A DNA stretch of 8,639 nt from contig CAYRFE010000060.1 in the NCBI GenBank assembly GCA_964423645.1, positions 1 to 8,639 on the forward strand, read 5' to 3'. Origin of the DNA: CAYRFE01 sp964423645 [NCBI: uncultured bacterium]. GTDB taxonomy: Bacteria; Macinerneyibacteriota; Macinerneyibacteria; Macinerneyibacteriales. Positions within the stretch are counted from its first letter, which is position 1, and every line of letters begins with the position of its first letter. Position numbers and translations under genes: made by a program. The notes below the pieces were generated by a model that was not told where the DNA came from, made no database searches, and worked only from the letters and a program-made list of their open reading frames with translations. This document shows positions 1-6,417 of this stretch, in pieces.

Positions 1-60
1 TCTACACTGTTCAACGACTATACCATATTTTTCAACTTTTTCAAAGAAGAAATTTCACGT

Positions 61-85
61 CCCATATGACCATTTATGTTGAGCG
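61..85. repeat. 25-bp dispersed repeat, copy 1, possible recombination core (GTTGAGC)
   Basis: This copy matches 1733-1757 at 24 of 25 positions; both contain CCATTTATGTTGAGCG. The heptamer GTTGAGC (78-84) fits the GTTRRRY core of integron attC sites. On the same strand GTTCAAC at 9-15 fits the partner core RYYYAAC, giving a possible 76-bp attC-like site at 9-84. The inner pairing expected of attC L boxes is only partial. A related stretch with TTTAAAACA and GGCTTC follows at 118-135 and has a counterpart after the second copy. The repeat is seen directly; the attC reading is inference. Confidence 0.6.
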
Positions 86-157
86 ACGCTTTTTCCGTCT
101 TATATCACGCTCTATACGCCTTTAAAACAGGCTTCAAATTTGAAAATTCAGTTAATA

Positions 158-194
158 CCCTGCCCTATTCTTAAGACACTTTAGTATGTGTCTA
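158..194. repeat. 37-bp dispersed repeat with AGACAC/GTGTCT inverted repeat, copy 1
   Basis: This copy aligns without gaps to 970-1006. The first 26 bases differ at two positions, and four further differences are confined to the loop. It contains CCCTATTCTTAAGACAC, then TTTAGTAT, then GTGTCT, so AGACAC and GTGTCT form a 6-bp stem over an 8-base loop. The copy lies 65 bp downstream of the methyltransferase stop codon. It could be a structured 3' end, an IS terminal remnant or a recombination element; the sequence does not decide among these. Confidence 0.6.
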
Positions 195-259
195 ATTTTA
201 TGTTATAGGATTAAATTGTTATGTAGTATATTATTTGCCTCACCAAATAGCCATACTGA

Positions 260-916
260 TTATTTCTTACAAAAGTAAATACGTTGTTTATGTTTCTCAC
301 ATTCAATGAAGGACTCAACCTCAAAATACTGTGTTATTTCCTGCCTAATCATATCATCGGTTAGATAGCGAATCACAAGTCCATTTTCAGCTTGAAACGT
401 ATTGGGCTCGATTTTTGTATATTTTTCCTTATATACCGAATAGTCTGTGAAGGGATTAAATTTTATAACTAATTTTGAATTTACAGACAAAAGACGATTG
501 ATCTCGAAAAGTAACGTTTGCGTCTCTTGCGAAGTAATGTTATCAATAATATTAAATAATATTGCACCATTGAAACTTTCCGAAGCATATTGAGTTAAGC
601 TTTCAATACTACCCTGTTGTAACAATACCTTCTCCCCTAAGTCATGTTTTTGGGAAAGGACATTGCCATACTCAATAAGTTTTTCTGCTACATCAACTGC
701 AACGACTCTTTTTGCACCAAGTATAGCACTTCGCAAAGCCATAATGCCTAAACCACATCCAAAATCAACTATAGTATCTGATGATGATGTGAGCCACATA
801 AGTGCAGCCTCAAAGTCGGGTTGCACAGGTTTTTTACTAATATCATAATCCTGCCATGTTGTATACATTTTCTCAGCCATATCATTCCAATATACCCGAC
901 TTTCACTCATACCCAT
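260..916 (-). CDS. Class I SAM-dependent methyltransferase, substrate unknown
   Basis: The 218-residue product has a Rossmann-fold methyltransferase layout. SAM-binding motif I is VDFGCGLG (residues 50-57), an acidic residue ends the second strand (VVAVD, D75), GSIESL (102-107) fits motif III, and the strand FNGAILFNIIDNI (115-127) occupies the motif IV position. The C-terminal part (about 145-218) completes the sheet and probably holds the substrate determinants. There is no NPPY or PC motif, so a DNA methylase role is not supported; a small-molecule or protein substrate is more likely. I chose ATG at 916 because AGGAG lies 6 nt upstream. A TTG at 922 would abut the ribosome binding site, and a further ATG at 910 is 12 nt away. 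The gene stands alone between two copies of a 37-bp repeat, which fits a cassette-like origin. It has no evident link to the hicAB genes upstream. Confidence 0.85.
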   Translation of the reverse strand: MGMSESRVYWNDMAEKMYTTWQDYDISKKPVQPDFEAALMWLTSSSDTIVDFGCGLGIMALRSAILGAKRVVAVDVAEKLIEYGNVLSQKHDLGEKVLLQQGSIESLTQYASESFNGAILFNIIDNITSQETQTLLFEINRLLSVNSKLVIKFNPFTDYSVYKEKYTKIEPNTFQAENGLVIRYLTDDMIRQEITQYFEVESFIECEKHKQRIYFCKK

Positions 917-959
917 ATTCAACTCCTCTCATTTTCCGTACTTTGCTCCTGTAGTATAA

Positions 960-978
960 AGGGCGATCACCCCGCCCT
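960..978. other. Perfect hairpin AGGGCG/CGCCCT upstream of the methyltransferase
   Basis: The 6-bp arms AGGGCG (960-965) and CGCCCT (973-978) enclose the 7-base loop ATCACCC. On the minus strand the hairpin lies about 50 nt downstream of the hicB stop and is followed by TTTATACTAC, so it might be a weak terminator for hicAB. The same TATACT (958-953) could be the -10 box of the methyltransferase, but I see no matching -35 at 15-18 nt. The structure is seen; the function is a guess. Confidence 0.4.
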
Positions 979-1006
979 ATTCTAAAGACACTTTAACGCG
1001 TGTCTA
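970..1006. repeat. 37-bp dispersed repeat with AGACAC/GTGTCT inverted repeat, copy 2
   Basis: This is the second copy of the element at 158-194. It reads CCCTATTCTAAAGACAC, then TTTAACGC, then GTGTCT; the stem is kept while the loop differs (TTTAACGC against TTTAGTAT). It sits 20 bp downstream of the hicB stop codon, so both minus-strand gene units in this block end next to the same element. Its first bases overlap the AGGGCG/CGCCCT hairpin. Confidence 0.6.
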
Positions 1007-1026
1007 CTTTTTCTTGACAGGTTCAA

Positions 1027-1374
1027 TCATCTTACGCTCTGGTTTTGAAGCTCATCTTCAACTGCTTTTTGTATAAACTGATTTAAAGATATGCCCATTT
1101 TTAATGCGGATTTTTTTATTTTCCTATGTAGTTCCGGAGCAAGCCGTACATTGAAACTTCCTTTATACGATTTCTCAATATCTTTTTTATGTATTTTACA
1201 TAATTCTATATAGTCTTCAACTGCTTCTTGAAAAGCAGCCTTAAGTTCTAGCACACTTTTTCCTTCAAAAGTAACCAAATCTTCAATTCCCTCGATTTTA
1301 CCAAAAAAAACATCGTCTTCATCGTTAAAATGAACAGATCCGATAAAGTCTTTGTAAGTAATAACATCTTTCAT
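1027..1374 (-). CDS. hicB: HicB-family antitoxin with ribbon-helix-helix domain
   Basis: The 115-residue product has the standard HicB layout. Residues about 7-60 form the degenerate RNase H-like domain, with FFGKIEGIEDLVTFEGKSV around 23-41 and the helix LKAAFQEAVEDYIELC. A C-terminal ribbon-helix-helix DNA-binding domain follows (about 72-109), recognised by GSFNVRLAPELH and GISLNQFI. By family knowledge it binds and neutralises the HicA mRNA interferase and represses its own promoter through the C-terminal domain. The ATG at 1374 overlaps the hicA stop by 4 bp (ATGA), which indicates translational coupling, and an AAGGGG-type ribosome binding site precedes it. A likely operator is the inverted repeat at 1660-1678. 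Length is normal and nothing appears broken. Confidence 0.93.
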   Translation of the reverse strand: MKDVITYKDFIGSVHFNDEDDVFFGKIEGIEDLVTFEGKSVLELKAAFQEAVEDYIELCKIHKKDIEKSYKGSFNVRLAPELHRKIKKSALKMGISLNQFIQKAVEDELQNQSVR

Positions 1375-1628
1375 AAAATTCCCCTTTCTTCAAGCTCATC
1401 CAAAATCAATTCTATTTGATACATTTTAAGTTCATTGCCAGGATGCGGCTTATGAAGTCGTATCATATGCTTCGTTTCTTCGTTATAAAATGCCACCCTT
1501 GAGCCCGATGTCTTTCCTAATGGGGTTTCCACATAACCAAGACTTCCAAGCATTCGCTGTAACTCATTATACGTAAAATCTCTTGGCTTAGCCTTAAACC
1601 TTTGGAGTAACTTTTTATCTTTGCTCAT
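1371..1628 (-). CDS. hicA: HicA-family mRNA interferase toxin
   Basis: The 85-residue product matches the HicA toxin family, small proteins with a double-stranded-RNA-binding-like fold that cleave mRNA. Visible features are the N-terminal helix FTYNELQRMLGSLGY (about 18-32), the strand segment GKTSGSRVAFY (38-48), and MIRLHKPHPGNELKMYQIELIL (55-76). H59 or H62 is the likely functional histidine; the GSH found in many HicA proteins is GSR here, as in the subgroup with HKPHP. I chose ATG at 1628 over TTG at 1634 because a TATACT -10 box (1640-1635) ends only 6 nt before this ATG. Transcription would then start at or next to the ATG, and there is no Shine-Dalgarno sequence. The toxin gene precedes its antitoxin gene, the usual hicAB order. 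Confidence 0.9.
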   Translation of the reverse strand: MSKDKKLLQRFKAKPRDFTYNELQRMLGSLGYVETPLGKTSGSRVAFYNEETKHMIRLHKPHPGNELKMYQIELILDELEERGIL

Positions 1629-1634
1629 ATGCAA

Positions 1635-1663
1635 AGTATACTATATCGTTTATGAAAAAGCAA
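1635..1663 (-). promoter_or_regulatory. hicAB promoter, probably leaderless
   Basis: On the minus strand the -35 TTGCTT (1663-1658) is separated by 17 nt from the -10 TATACT (1640-1635). The hicA ATG begins 6 nt after the -10, so the expected transcription start coincides with the start codon. The -35 box overlaps the inverted repeat at 1660-1678, which would allow a bound HicB dimer to block RNA polymerase. Confidence 0.55.
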
Positions 1664-1678
1664 CTATTATTTAGTTGC
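1660..1678. promoter_or_regulatory. Candidate HicB operator, perfect inverted repeat
   Basis: The sequence GCAACTA-TTATT-TAGTTGC has perfect 7-bp arms. It overlaps the -35 box of the hicAB promoter. Autorepression through an inverted repeat at this position is typical for antitoxins with a ribbon-helix-helix domain, but binding here is inferred from position alone. Confidence 0.5.
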
Positions 1679-1687
1679 ATCTTCTTA

Positions 1688-1757
1688 AAATCGATCCCGA
1701 TTTATAGACCTCAACAATTGGGATTTTTGAATCCCATAAGACCATTTATGTTGAGCG
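1688..1757. repeat. Repeat cluster: nested inverted repeats plus 25-bp dispersed repeat, copy 2
   Basis: The cluster begins with AAATCG/CGATTT (1688-1703). It is followed by CTCAAC (1710-1715) pairing with GTTGAG (1750-1755), which enclose TGGGATT-TTTG-AATCCCA (1719-1736). The right part, 1733-1757, is the second copy of the 25-bp repeat at 61-85 with one mismatch. The core pair suggests a roughly 48-bp attC-like site (1709-1756). The spacers either side of the inner stem are unequal (3 and 13 nt), and CCTCAAC deviates from RYYYAAC at its first base. A related TTTTAAAACATGGCCTC stretch follows at 1767-1783. Confidence 0.5.
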
Positions 1758-1886
1758 GCACACTGCTTTTAAAACATGGCCTCTATTTTCGATTTAAACC
1801 GGGGTTGATTTTAAAAACCATGATGCTATAATTTCCTTTTTCGGTGGCAGCTCTAATAATCGGAACAATATTTTAATAATCATAAA

Positions 1887-3986
1887 TTAATCCTTATATT
1901 CATCAACAAGAGCACACCAATAATTAATAGGTTGCTGACATTTTGTCCACTCTGATAGCAATTTTTTTACATAATTAGGATGATTAATTTCCTGATTGAT
2001 GAGTTCTTTTGAATAATTATAATATCTTAAATTTTTAACATGTCCTAATCGTTGCTGTAAAGACTCGCTTGGATATGTTTTTTCAAAGGCTAAATAATCC
2101 GCAAGACCTTCTTCTATCCATTTACAATTGATTATTTTACTTTTATTATTATACATATAAGCATGCGCTAATTCGTGATTAAGCGTTTGCATAAAATCAA
2201 TTCCGCTTAAACTATCAAGTATACATATGCCCCATCCGTATGAACTCGATTGAACATTTTTGATTGACGATAAAAACACTCCTAGTGTTAAAATATGTAC
2301 CGGGGCTGGTAGTTTCCATATCGTTGGGTCTGTATTTTCGTTATCACGTGATCTTGATTCTTGCTTATGGGAATGATTAAAACCTAATGGTAGCGAATAA
2401 AGGAGCTTATAAATATTAGAAATTTTCGCTTGGAATATTTTGCAATACGTCTTTGGTGATGAAATGAGATTACCAATGTTTTCATCTATGTAGTTTAAAT
2501 CCTCTTCAATCAAAGGGATATTATTAAAACCCTTTTGAATTTTATGTAAACTAATATATCGATTTATTTCATTAATTAACTGGCGAATTTTAAACAACCA
2601 TTGTATTAATTCGTGTTTATTAAATGCCAAATGAAACATTACTTCTTCGTCAATACGCCATAAGGGAACATCATGAATGTCTGCCCCCCCATAAGAATTT
2701 GCATAAGCACTATTATGATAACTGGTAGGTTGAGGATTTGACGATATTCTTGTTAATTGCTTAGGGTATAATTTTTTGCAATTTGAACATAATTCAATTA
2801 TTTCTTCTTGTGGTAGATTAAAATTTGTATGTTTTTTTATTAAACTAACAATTTGATAATCGTATTCTTTAATTTCGTCAAGACTCAAAAGACATGATTG
2901 ATCATTCTCTACCTTTGATTGTAGCATTTTAAGGCTTATATCTATCATGACATCAATTGATTCGCTTGAATCCCGCATATTATAACACCAAATACGATCT
3001 GGTGGATTAAGCGTCACGCCGATGATTGCCTTTAATGTTGTTCGATAACCATCGGCGGGTAAAAGAACAATGAATTCAATGCAATACTTACCAACAATCC
3101 GTTTTAAAAAATCTTTCATATATCCCTGTTTGGGCTCTATCATTGAATCCGAAATAATCATCGTTGCTATACCGTTTTTGGCAAGAGATTCTACGGAATG
3201 AGAAAATAAATCGGTTTTAAAATTTTTATTATAATCAGTGTTGAAAAAGGATTCTTCTCTATTACCATATGAGATTATCGGAAATATTGCTGTATAGACA
3301 TAATCCATTTGGGGATACGAATCAGAAAACAACCTATCTTGTGAAGTTATCTTACAATGCTCTAATTTAATGATATTATAAAGAAATTCGTAATATTTAA
3401 CAAGTTCTGGAAGTAAATATTCATTAAAATAGTACGATATATTATTTTGGCAAGTATTGAAATGGGGCAAAAAGATATTCCATGACCCCGGCCATGGTTC
3501 ATATATCTTAATATAATTTGATGCAATGTTTTGTCCTTTCGTATTAATCATTTGGGGAATTGGCCGAATGATATTTGATAATTGAATAGTGTATTTTTCA
3601 AATGTTGTGGAAATAGGAGGTTTGAGTTTATGACGCATTCTTGAGTCAATAAAATATTGAGCACTTTTTCGTATAAAACCGTATAATGAATAATTGCTAA
3701 TGCATTGTAAAAACAATGGTATCACCCATTGCCAATTAGAATATGCGCTATATGGTTTTTCACAATTTTGGTACCGATTGCGATAATAATAATAATCATA
3801 AATCTGGTCTATCGCTTGCCTTGAGATTAGATTTTGTCCACTATTATTTGTTAATGGAAATGGCTTCTCTAAAAGATAAGCACAATAAGGTAATAAATGA
3901 ACTATTGACGAGTCTGGCTCATGGCTCTGTCTTACAACCGTTAGAAAATCTGCAAACAATTTACCATATTTTTTTACATTATCCAT
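1887..3986 (-). CDS. Degenerate HsdM-like methylase core fused to a gluzincin metallopeptidase
   Basis: I do not recognise a named family for this 699-residue protein. Residues about 105-385 resemble type I N6-adenine methylases (HsdM). IYEPWPGSWNIFL (161-173) lines up with HsdM motif I (YDPxCGSG), but the last glycine is W. MDYVYTAIFP (227-236) sits where DxVxxNPPF is expected, but the catalytic NPP(F/Y) is lost. FSHSVESLAKNGIATMIISD (261-280), a stretch ending in AIIGVTL (320-326) and LSLDEIKEYDYQIV (367-380) match later strands and the HsdM tail. A C400-x2-C403 pair follows. The C-terminal domain carries HELAH (604-608) and, 17 residues later, E626 in WIEEGLADYLAFE, the zinc ligands of gluzincin (clan MA(E)) peptidases, with E605 as general base. 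No signal peptide is seen, so it is probably cytoplasmic. The ATG at 3986 follows an ideal AAGGAGGT. The gene is noticeably more AT-rich than the ATPase gene. The methylase-like part is probably inactive and the peptidase part probably active; both are inferences. Confidence 0.7.
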   Translation of the reverse strand: MDNVKKYGKLFADFLTVVRQSHEPDSSIVHLLPYCAYLLEKPFPLTNNSGQNLISRQAIDQIYDYYYYRNRYQNCEKPYSAYSNWQWVIPLFLQCISNYSLYGFIRKSAQYFIDSRMRHKLKPPISTTFEKYTIQLSNIIRPIPQMINTKGQNIASNYIKIYEPWPGSWNIFLPHFNTCQNNISYYFNEYLLPELVKYYEFLYNIIKLEHCKITSQDRLFSDSYPQMDYVYTAIFPIISYGNREESFFNTDYNKNFKTDLFSHSVESLAKNGIATMIISDSMIEPKQGYMKDFLKRIVGKYCIEFIVLLPADGYRTTLKAIIGVTLNPPDRIWCYNMRDSSESIDVMIDISLKMLQSKVENDQSCLLSLDEIKEYDYQIVSLIKKHTNFNLPQEEIIELCSNCKKLYPKQLTRISSNPQPTSYHNSAYANSYGGADIHDVPLWRIDEEVMFHLAFNKHELIQWLFKIRQLINEINRYISLHKIQKGFNNIPLIEEDLNYIDENIGNLISSPKTYCKIFQAKISNIYKLLYSLPLGFNHSHKQESRSRDNENTDPTIWKLPAPVHILTLGVFLSSIKNVQSSSYGWGICILDSLSGIDFMQTLNHELAHAYMYNNKSKIINCKWIEEGLADYLAFEKTYPSESLQQRLGHVKNLRYYNYSKELINQEINHPNYVKKLLSEWTKCQQPINYWCALVDEYKD

Positions 3987-3990
3987 ATAT

Positions 3991-3998
3991 ACCTCCTT
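3991..3998 (-). promoter_or_regulatory. Strong ribosome binding site for the peptidase fusion gene
   Basis: The minus strand reads AAGGAGGT, a full anti-Shine-Dalgarno match, with AGGAGG ending 5 nt before the ATG at 3986. This fixes the start. It also shows that this gene is translated independently of the gene 138 bp upstream. Confidence 0.7.
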
Positions 3999-4124
3999 CT
4001 AACATGTTTCTGTCATTCAGTAAATAAGTGATACACGTATTATTATCCCCATTTTTTATTGATAACAAGTCTAAAGAATACCTCAGGCACTTGCTGCCCC
4101 CAAATTTATTATTATAAAAATACA
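3999..4124. other. Gap between the two methylase-like genes; weak promoter candidate
   Basis: The 138-bp spacer contrasts with the 15-bp spacing between the other two minus-strand genes, so the peptidase gene may have its own promoter. The best minus-strand candidate is TTGTTA (4068-4063) with GATAAT (4047-4042), but the 15-nt spacer is short and the match is weak. The GC-rich segment at 4081-4100 contains only a 4-bp stem (GGCA/TGCC) and is not a convincing terminator. Confidence 0.3.
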
Positions 4125-5642
4125 TTACCGATTAAATCTTTCAATCAGTCGCATTTGAGCATTAATATTTCTTGTATTCTTTTCAATGGCATAATAATAC
4201 TCTTCAAGTGAAAGAACAGTATGAACTAATTGATCATAAGACAGTCTAGGCACTCTTAGATCCATAACTTTTTCCGGATTAAGATTCAATATCTTACCGC
4301 CTTTTTGCAATGACTGTAATTGTTGATATCCCCATTGCCGATCCCGAAGCACAAGACATAGATACCGCATAAAATAAGAGCCCGCTTCAGTAATAATTTT
4401 GTTGATGCTTTCTTGTCCTTCTATCTTCTCAATGATTTCCGGGAATAAATAAGCAATTGCTTGCGGCTCAATACGAAGAATTAATAAACTACTGTTAGCC
4501 AACATCGTGATCGAATTGTCATTGATAAGCCTATAGGTATCAATAGGCATATAGGTATTGATAAATCGTGCCGTAAGATCCTGTTTTTCGAAAAGCGCCT
4601 CTTCAGTCAGCTCATAACCTTGTTTATTTTCATTGATTCTTGGGACAAAAGGCACTAACGCTGCCTTAGGCATAGTCCCTTTGCTTGCGAGGATGATATC
4701 ATTTTCTTTAATTTTATACAGCTGATCTTTTCGCTTGCTGCCTTCAAAAACATCAGCGAGATGATTTTCAAAAATAATCCTCCCATCCTGAATATTACTG
4801 ACTGATAGCACAACGGTTTTATCATGGATGGTTTCAAGTATTTCTTGCGTTGTTTTTGACGTGCTCACATTTTTCCCGCGAAATATATCGACTACATTCT
4901 TTTTATATTCAGCGATTTCGGATAACATAATAGTATGTGCTGATTCGGAAATACTGTTATTTCCAATTTCAAAATACCAATCCCATTTGCGATTGATAAA
5001 TTCTATACGTTCTTTCATCTCATACTCAATGGTCATTTCCGTTGACGAATCATGTAATTGCATTGTCCCGAGGCGCACATATTCCCCTTGATTTTCTTCA
5101 GCGGAGAATTCCAGCATATATAATGAGCGGGAGGTATATTTAACCCGCGCATAGGGAACATGCAAAATTCCCAATAATCGGAGAAGCATACCCGCACGGA
5201 ATGTTGCTGCGTCAGAAGCAAACAGCACTCCCGGGTAAGTAAGAAACAGTATAGTAAAATCTTTCGCATAAGCACGCAAGCGTTGTTCCACTAAAAAATA
5301 CTCTACAAATTCATTTCTGCCGTCATTATACGGCGGAATCGAGGTGCTATTATTGCGCACTTTTGCGGATCGACGGGGGCATGTAATTGCCAATACCTTC
5401 CCCGATTTCTGTGAATCAACCTTTTTTATATCGCTTAAATATATAATGGTTATCCCGATATATTCCGCGAGTTGTTTGATACGTTTTTTATCAGGAAAGA
5501 CTTCCTGGGAATAATCAATAACTACGTCTGAAACTTGAATGTCCTGAGCGTGCCTAAAAAGCCATGTAAGTAGATCTATAGAAATAATCCTTTCGATCGA
5601 TCCGGAGTCATCAACAAGATTATTTTGAGGCGTTGATGTCAT
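4125..5642 (-). CDS. Degenerate HsdM-like domain fused to HsdS-like target recognition domain
   Basis: The 505-residue product combines two parts of a type I or type IIG restriction-modification architecture. Residues about 15-200 look like a worn-down HsdM core. VSDVVIDYSQEVF occupies the motif I position without a GxG, VLAITCPRRS (about 83-92) stands where the NPPF motif would be, and FTILFLTYPGVLFASDAATFR with SLYMLEFS matches the strands after motif IV. Residues about 240-505 match HsdS: VLSVSNIQDGRIIFENHLADV, YKIKENDIILASKGTMPKAAL (the 'gDil...G...k' signature), LLILRIEP, then GKILNLNPEKVMDLRVPRL and a C-terminal helical segment that could form the spacer or dimer coil. One recognition domain is visible, not two. 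I prefer ATG at 5642 because the AGGA at 5654-5651 is 8 nt upstream; the ATG at 5648 is only 2 nt from it. I infer sequence-specific DNA binding without methylation. No HsdR gene is near. Confidence 0.7.
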   Translation of the reverse strand: MTSTPQNNLVDDSGSIERIISIDLLTWLFRHAQDIQVSDVVIDYSQEVFPDKKRIKQLAEYIGITIIYLSDIKKVDSQKSGKVLAITCPRRSAKVRNNSTSIPPYNDGRNEFVEYFLVEQRLRAYAKDFTILFLTYPGVLFASDAATFRAGMLLRLLGILHVPYARVKYTSRSLYMLEFSAEENQGEYVRLGTMQLHDSSTEMTIEYEMKERIEFINRKWDWYFEIGNNSISESAHTIMLSEIAEYKKNVVDIFRGKNVSTSKTTQEILETIHDKTVVLSVSNIQDGRIIFENHLADVFEGSKRKDQLYKIKENDIILASKGTMPKAALVPFVPRINENKQGYELTEEALFEKQDLTARFINTYMPIDTYRLINDNSITMLANSSLLILRIEPQAIAYLFPEIIEKIEGQESINKIITEAGSYFMRYLCLVLRDRQWGYQQLQSLQKGGKILNLNPEKVMDLRVPRLSYDQLVHTVLSLEEYYYAIEKNTRNINAQMRLIERFNR

Positions 5643-5657
5643 ACTCATTTTCCTTTG

Positions 5658-6362
5658 TTATGATTCTCTTAAGAAAATCTTGGCATGGGTATCCTTTTCA
5701 AAAATACATAAATTCTTATTTATAGCATATCGGTATGCTTCATATAGTTTTTGATATACATCTTCTTTCGTTGTGCTTTCTGTTGTAACAAAATGCATGG
5801 TTATTGGCGAGTCCTCATCGTCATCACTATCTTCATCATCGTCAAAATACTCACAGCTGTTTTTTGCTTCTTTATAAGCTTGTAATAGATTATCTAAGGT
5901 ATCCAAGGTATTATCATCGATTTTTTTAGAAATATGCTGATTAAACCTAACGAAGTATGAAATAATGTCGATTACTCCGGTTCGTCCCGTTACGCCCATG
6001 CCAAGTGCTGCAGAATCCATATTGTAATCGCTAAATCTAAAGGCATTTACCGTTCCATCGTGATTTGAAAAACCGTTAATTGTTATCGTAGCCTGAGGCT
6101 TGACAATATATACTCCCCCAGCATCATAAAGCGTAGATGGGAAATCTCCCAGTGACAGTTCGCGATTTTTCGTACACATGCCATCACAAAAAATACTTAC
6201 AGCAGACACGACATTTGCACTATTTTGTATTACTATTGAGTATTCAGTATTATTGACAGCAAAAAGATCTATTTCCGTTTCATTGAGTATTTGTACCGGA
6301 AACGGTTGATTTGGTGAGCAGTTTATGATGTCAATCGAGATCGATTTACCGCAATGAAACAT
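5658..6362 (-). CDS. Small beta-rich protein with acidic tract, function unknown
   Basis: The 234-residue product is unnamed. Residues about 30-140 are strand-rich: YSIVIQNSANVVSAVSIFCDGM (41-62), GGVYIVKPQATITINGF (82-98), AFRFSDYNMDSAALGMGVTGRTGVIDI (107-133). This pattern (paired N, a 'DG' turn, 'Y.v.P...i.I.G', 'aFrFs', 'GvI') recalls a beta-sandwich domain I associate with bacterial hypothetical proteins carrying VDGL and AAF.F signatures; I cannot name the family. An acidic tract, DDDEDSDDDEDS, occupies 174-185, followed by a short alpha/beta tail. No signal peptide or membrane span is seen. A TTG at 6368 abuts the AAAGGAG ribosome binding site, so ATG at 6362, 6 nt away, is the start. 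It is the first gene of the minus operon, 15 bp before the HsdM/HsdS-like gene. A structural or adaptor role, or DNA mimicry by the acidic tract, is possible but unsupported. Confidence 0.7.
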   Translation of the reverse strand: MFHCGKSISIDIINCSPNQPFPVQILNETEIDLFAVNNTEYSIVIQNSANVVSAVSIFCDGMCTKNRELSLGDFPSTLYDAGGVYIVKPQATITINGFSNHDGTVNAFRFSDYNMDSAALGMGVTGRTGVIDIISYFVRFNQHISKKIDDNTLDTLDNLLQAYKEAKNSCEYFDDDEDSDDDEDSPITMHFVTTESTTKEDVYQKLYEAYRYAINKNLCIFEKDTHAKIFLRES

Positions 6363-6385
6363 ATGCAACTCCTTTTTTATAACTC

Positions 6386-6413
6386 AGTATACCATAAAAT
6401 TAAAAAAAATCAA
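6386..6413 (-). promoter_or_regulatory. Promoter of the three-gene minus operon, extended -10 type
   Basis: The -35 box is TTGATT (6413-6408), the spacer is 16 nt, and the -10 is TATACT (6391-6386) preceded by TGG, an extended -10. The expected start lies near 6379, giving a short leader with the AAAGGAG ribosome binding site at 6375-6369. Confidence 0.6.
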
Positions 6414-6417
6414 GCGC

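Larger units (their letters stand above)
1..259. other. Intergenic region with repeats, no gene seen
   Basis: I see no credible coding region here; stops are frequent in all frames. The stretch holds a 25-bp repeat (61-85) also found near 1733, a small inverted repeat GCCT/AGGC at 118-132, a perfect 12-bp palindrome TTCAAATTTGAA at 133-144, and a 37-bp repeat (158-194) also found at 970. It lies downstream of the minus-strand methyltransferase, so it would serve as that gene's 3' region. No convincing intrinsic terminator with a U-run was found in the minus direction. Confidence 0.6.

Noticed and set aside
663-848. Plus-strand open frame opposite the methyltransferase
   Set aside because: It is antisense to a clear SAM-binding domain, has no ribosome binding site, and its product is low in complexity.
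1790-1886. Search for a terminator after the peptidase fusion gene
   Set aside because: Only short AT-rich pairings such as TTTTAAAA were found, with no GC stem followed by a U-run.
3743-4027. Plus-strand open frame of 94 codons over the start of the peptidase fusion
   Set aside because: It lies antisense to the N-terminus and the strong ribosome binding site of the 699-residue gene and resembles no family.
4081-4100. GC-rich stretch considered as a terminator between the two methylase-like genes
   Set aside because: Only a 4-bp stem (GGCA/TGCC) forms and there is no following U-run in the minus direction.
5033-5275. Minus-strand open frames nested in the HsdM/HsdS-like gene (also 4655-4837)
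   Set aside because: They are out-of-frame shadows inside a gene with readable HsdS motifs, and no translation signals were seen.
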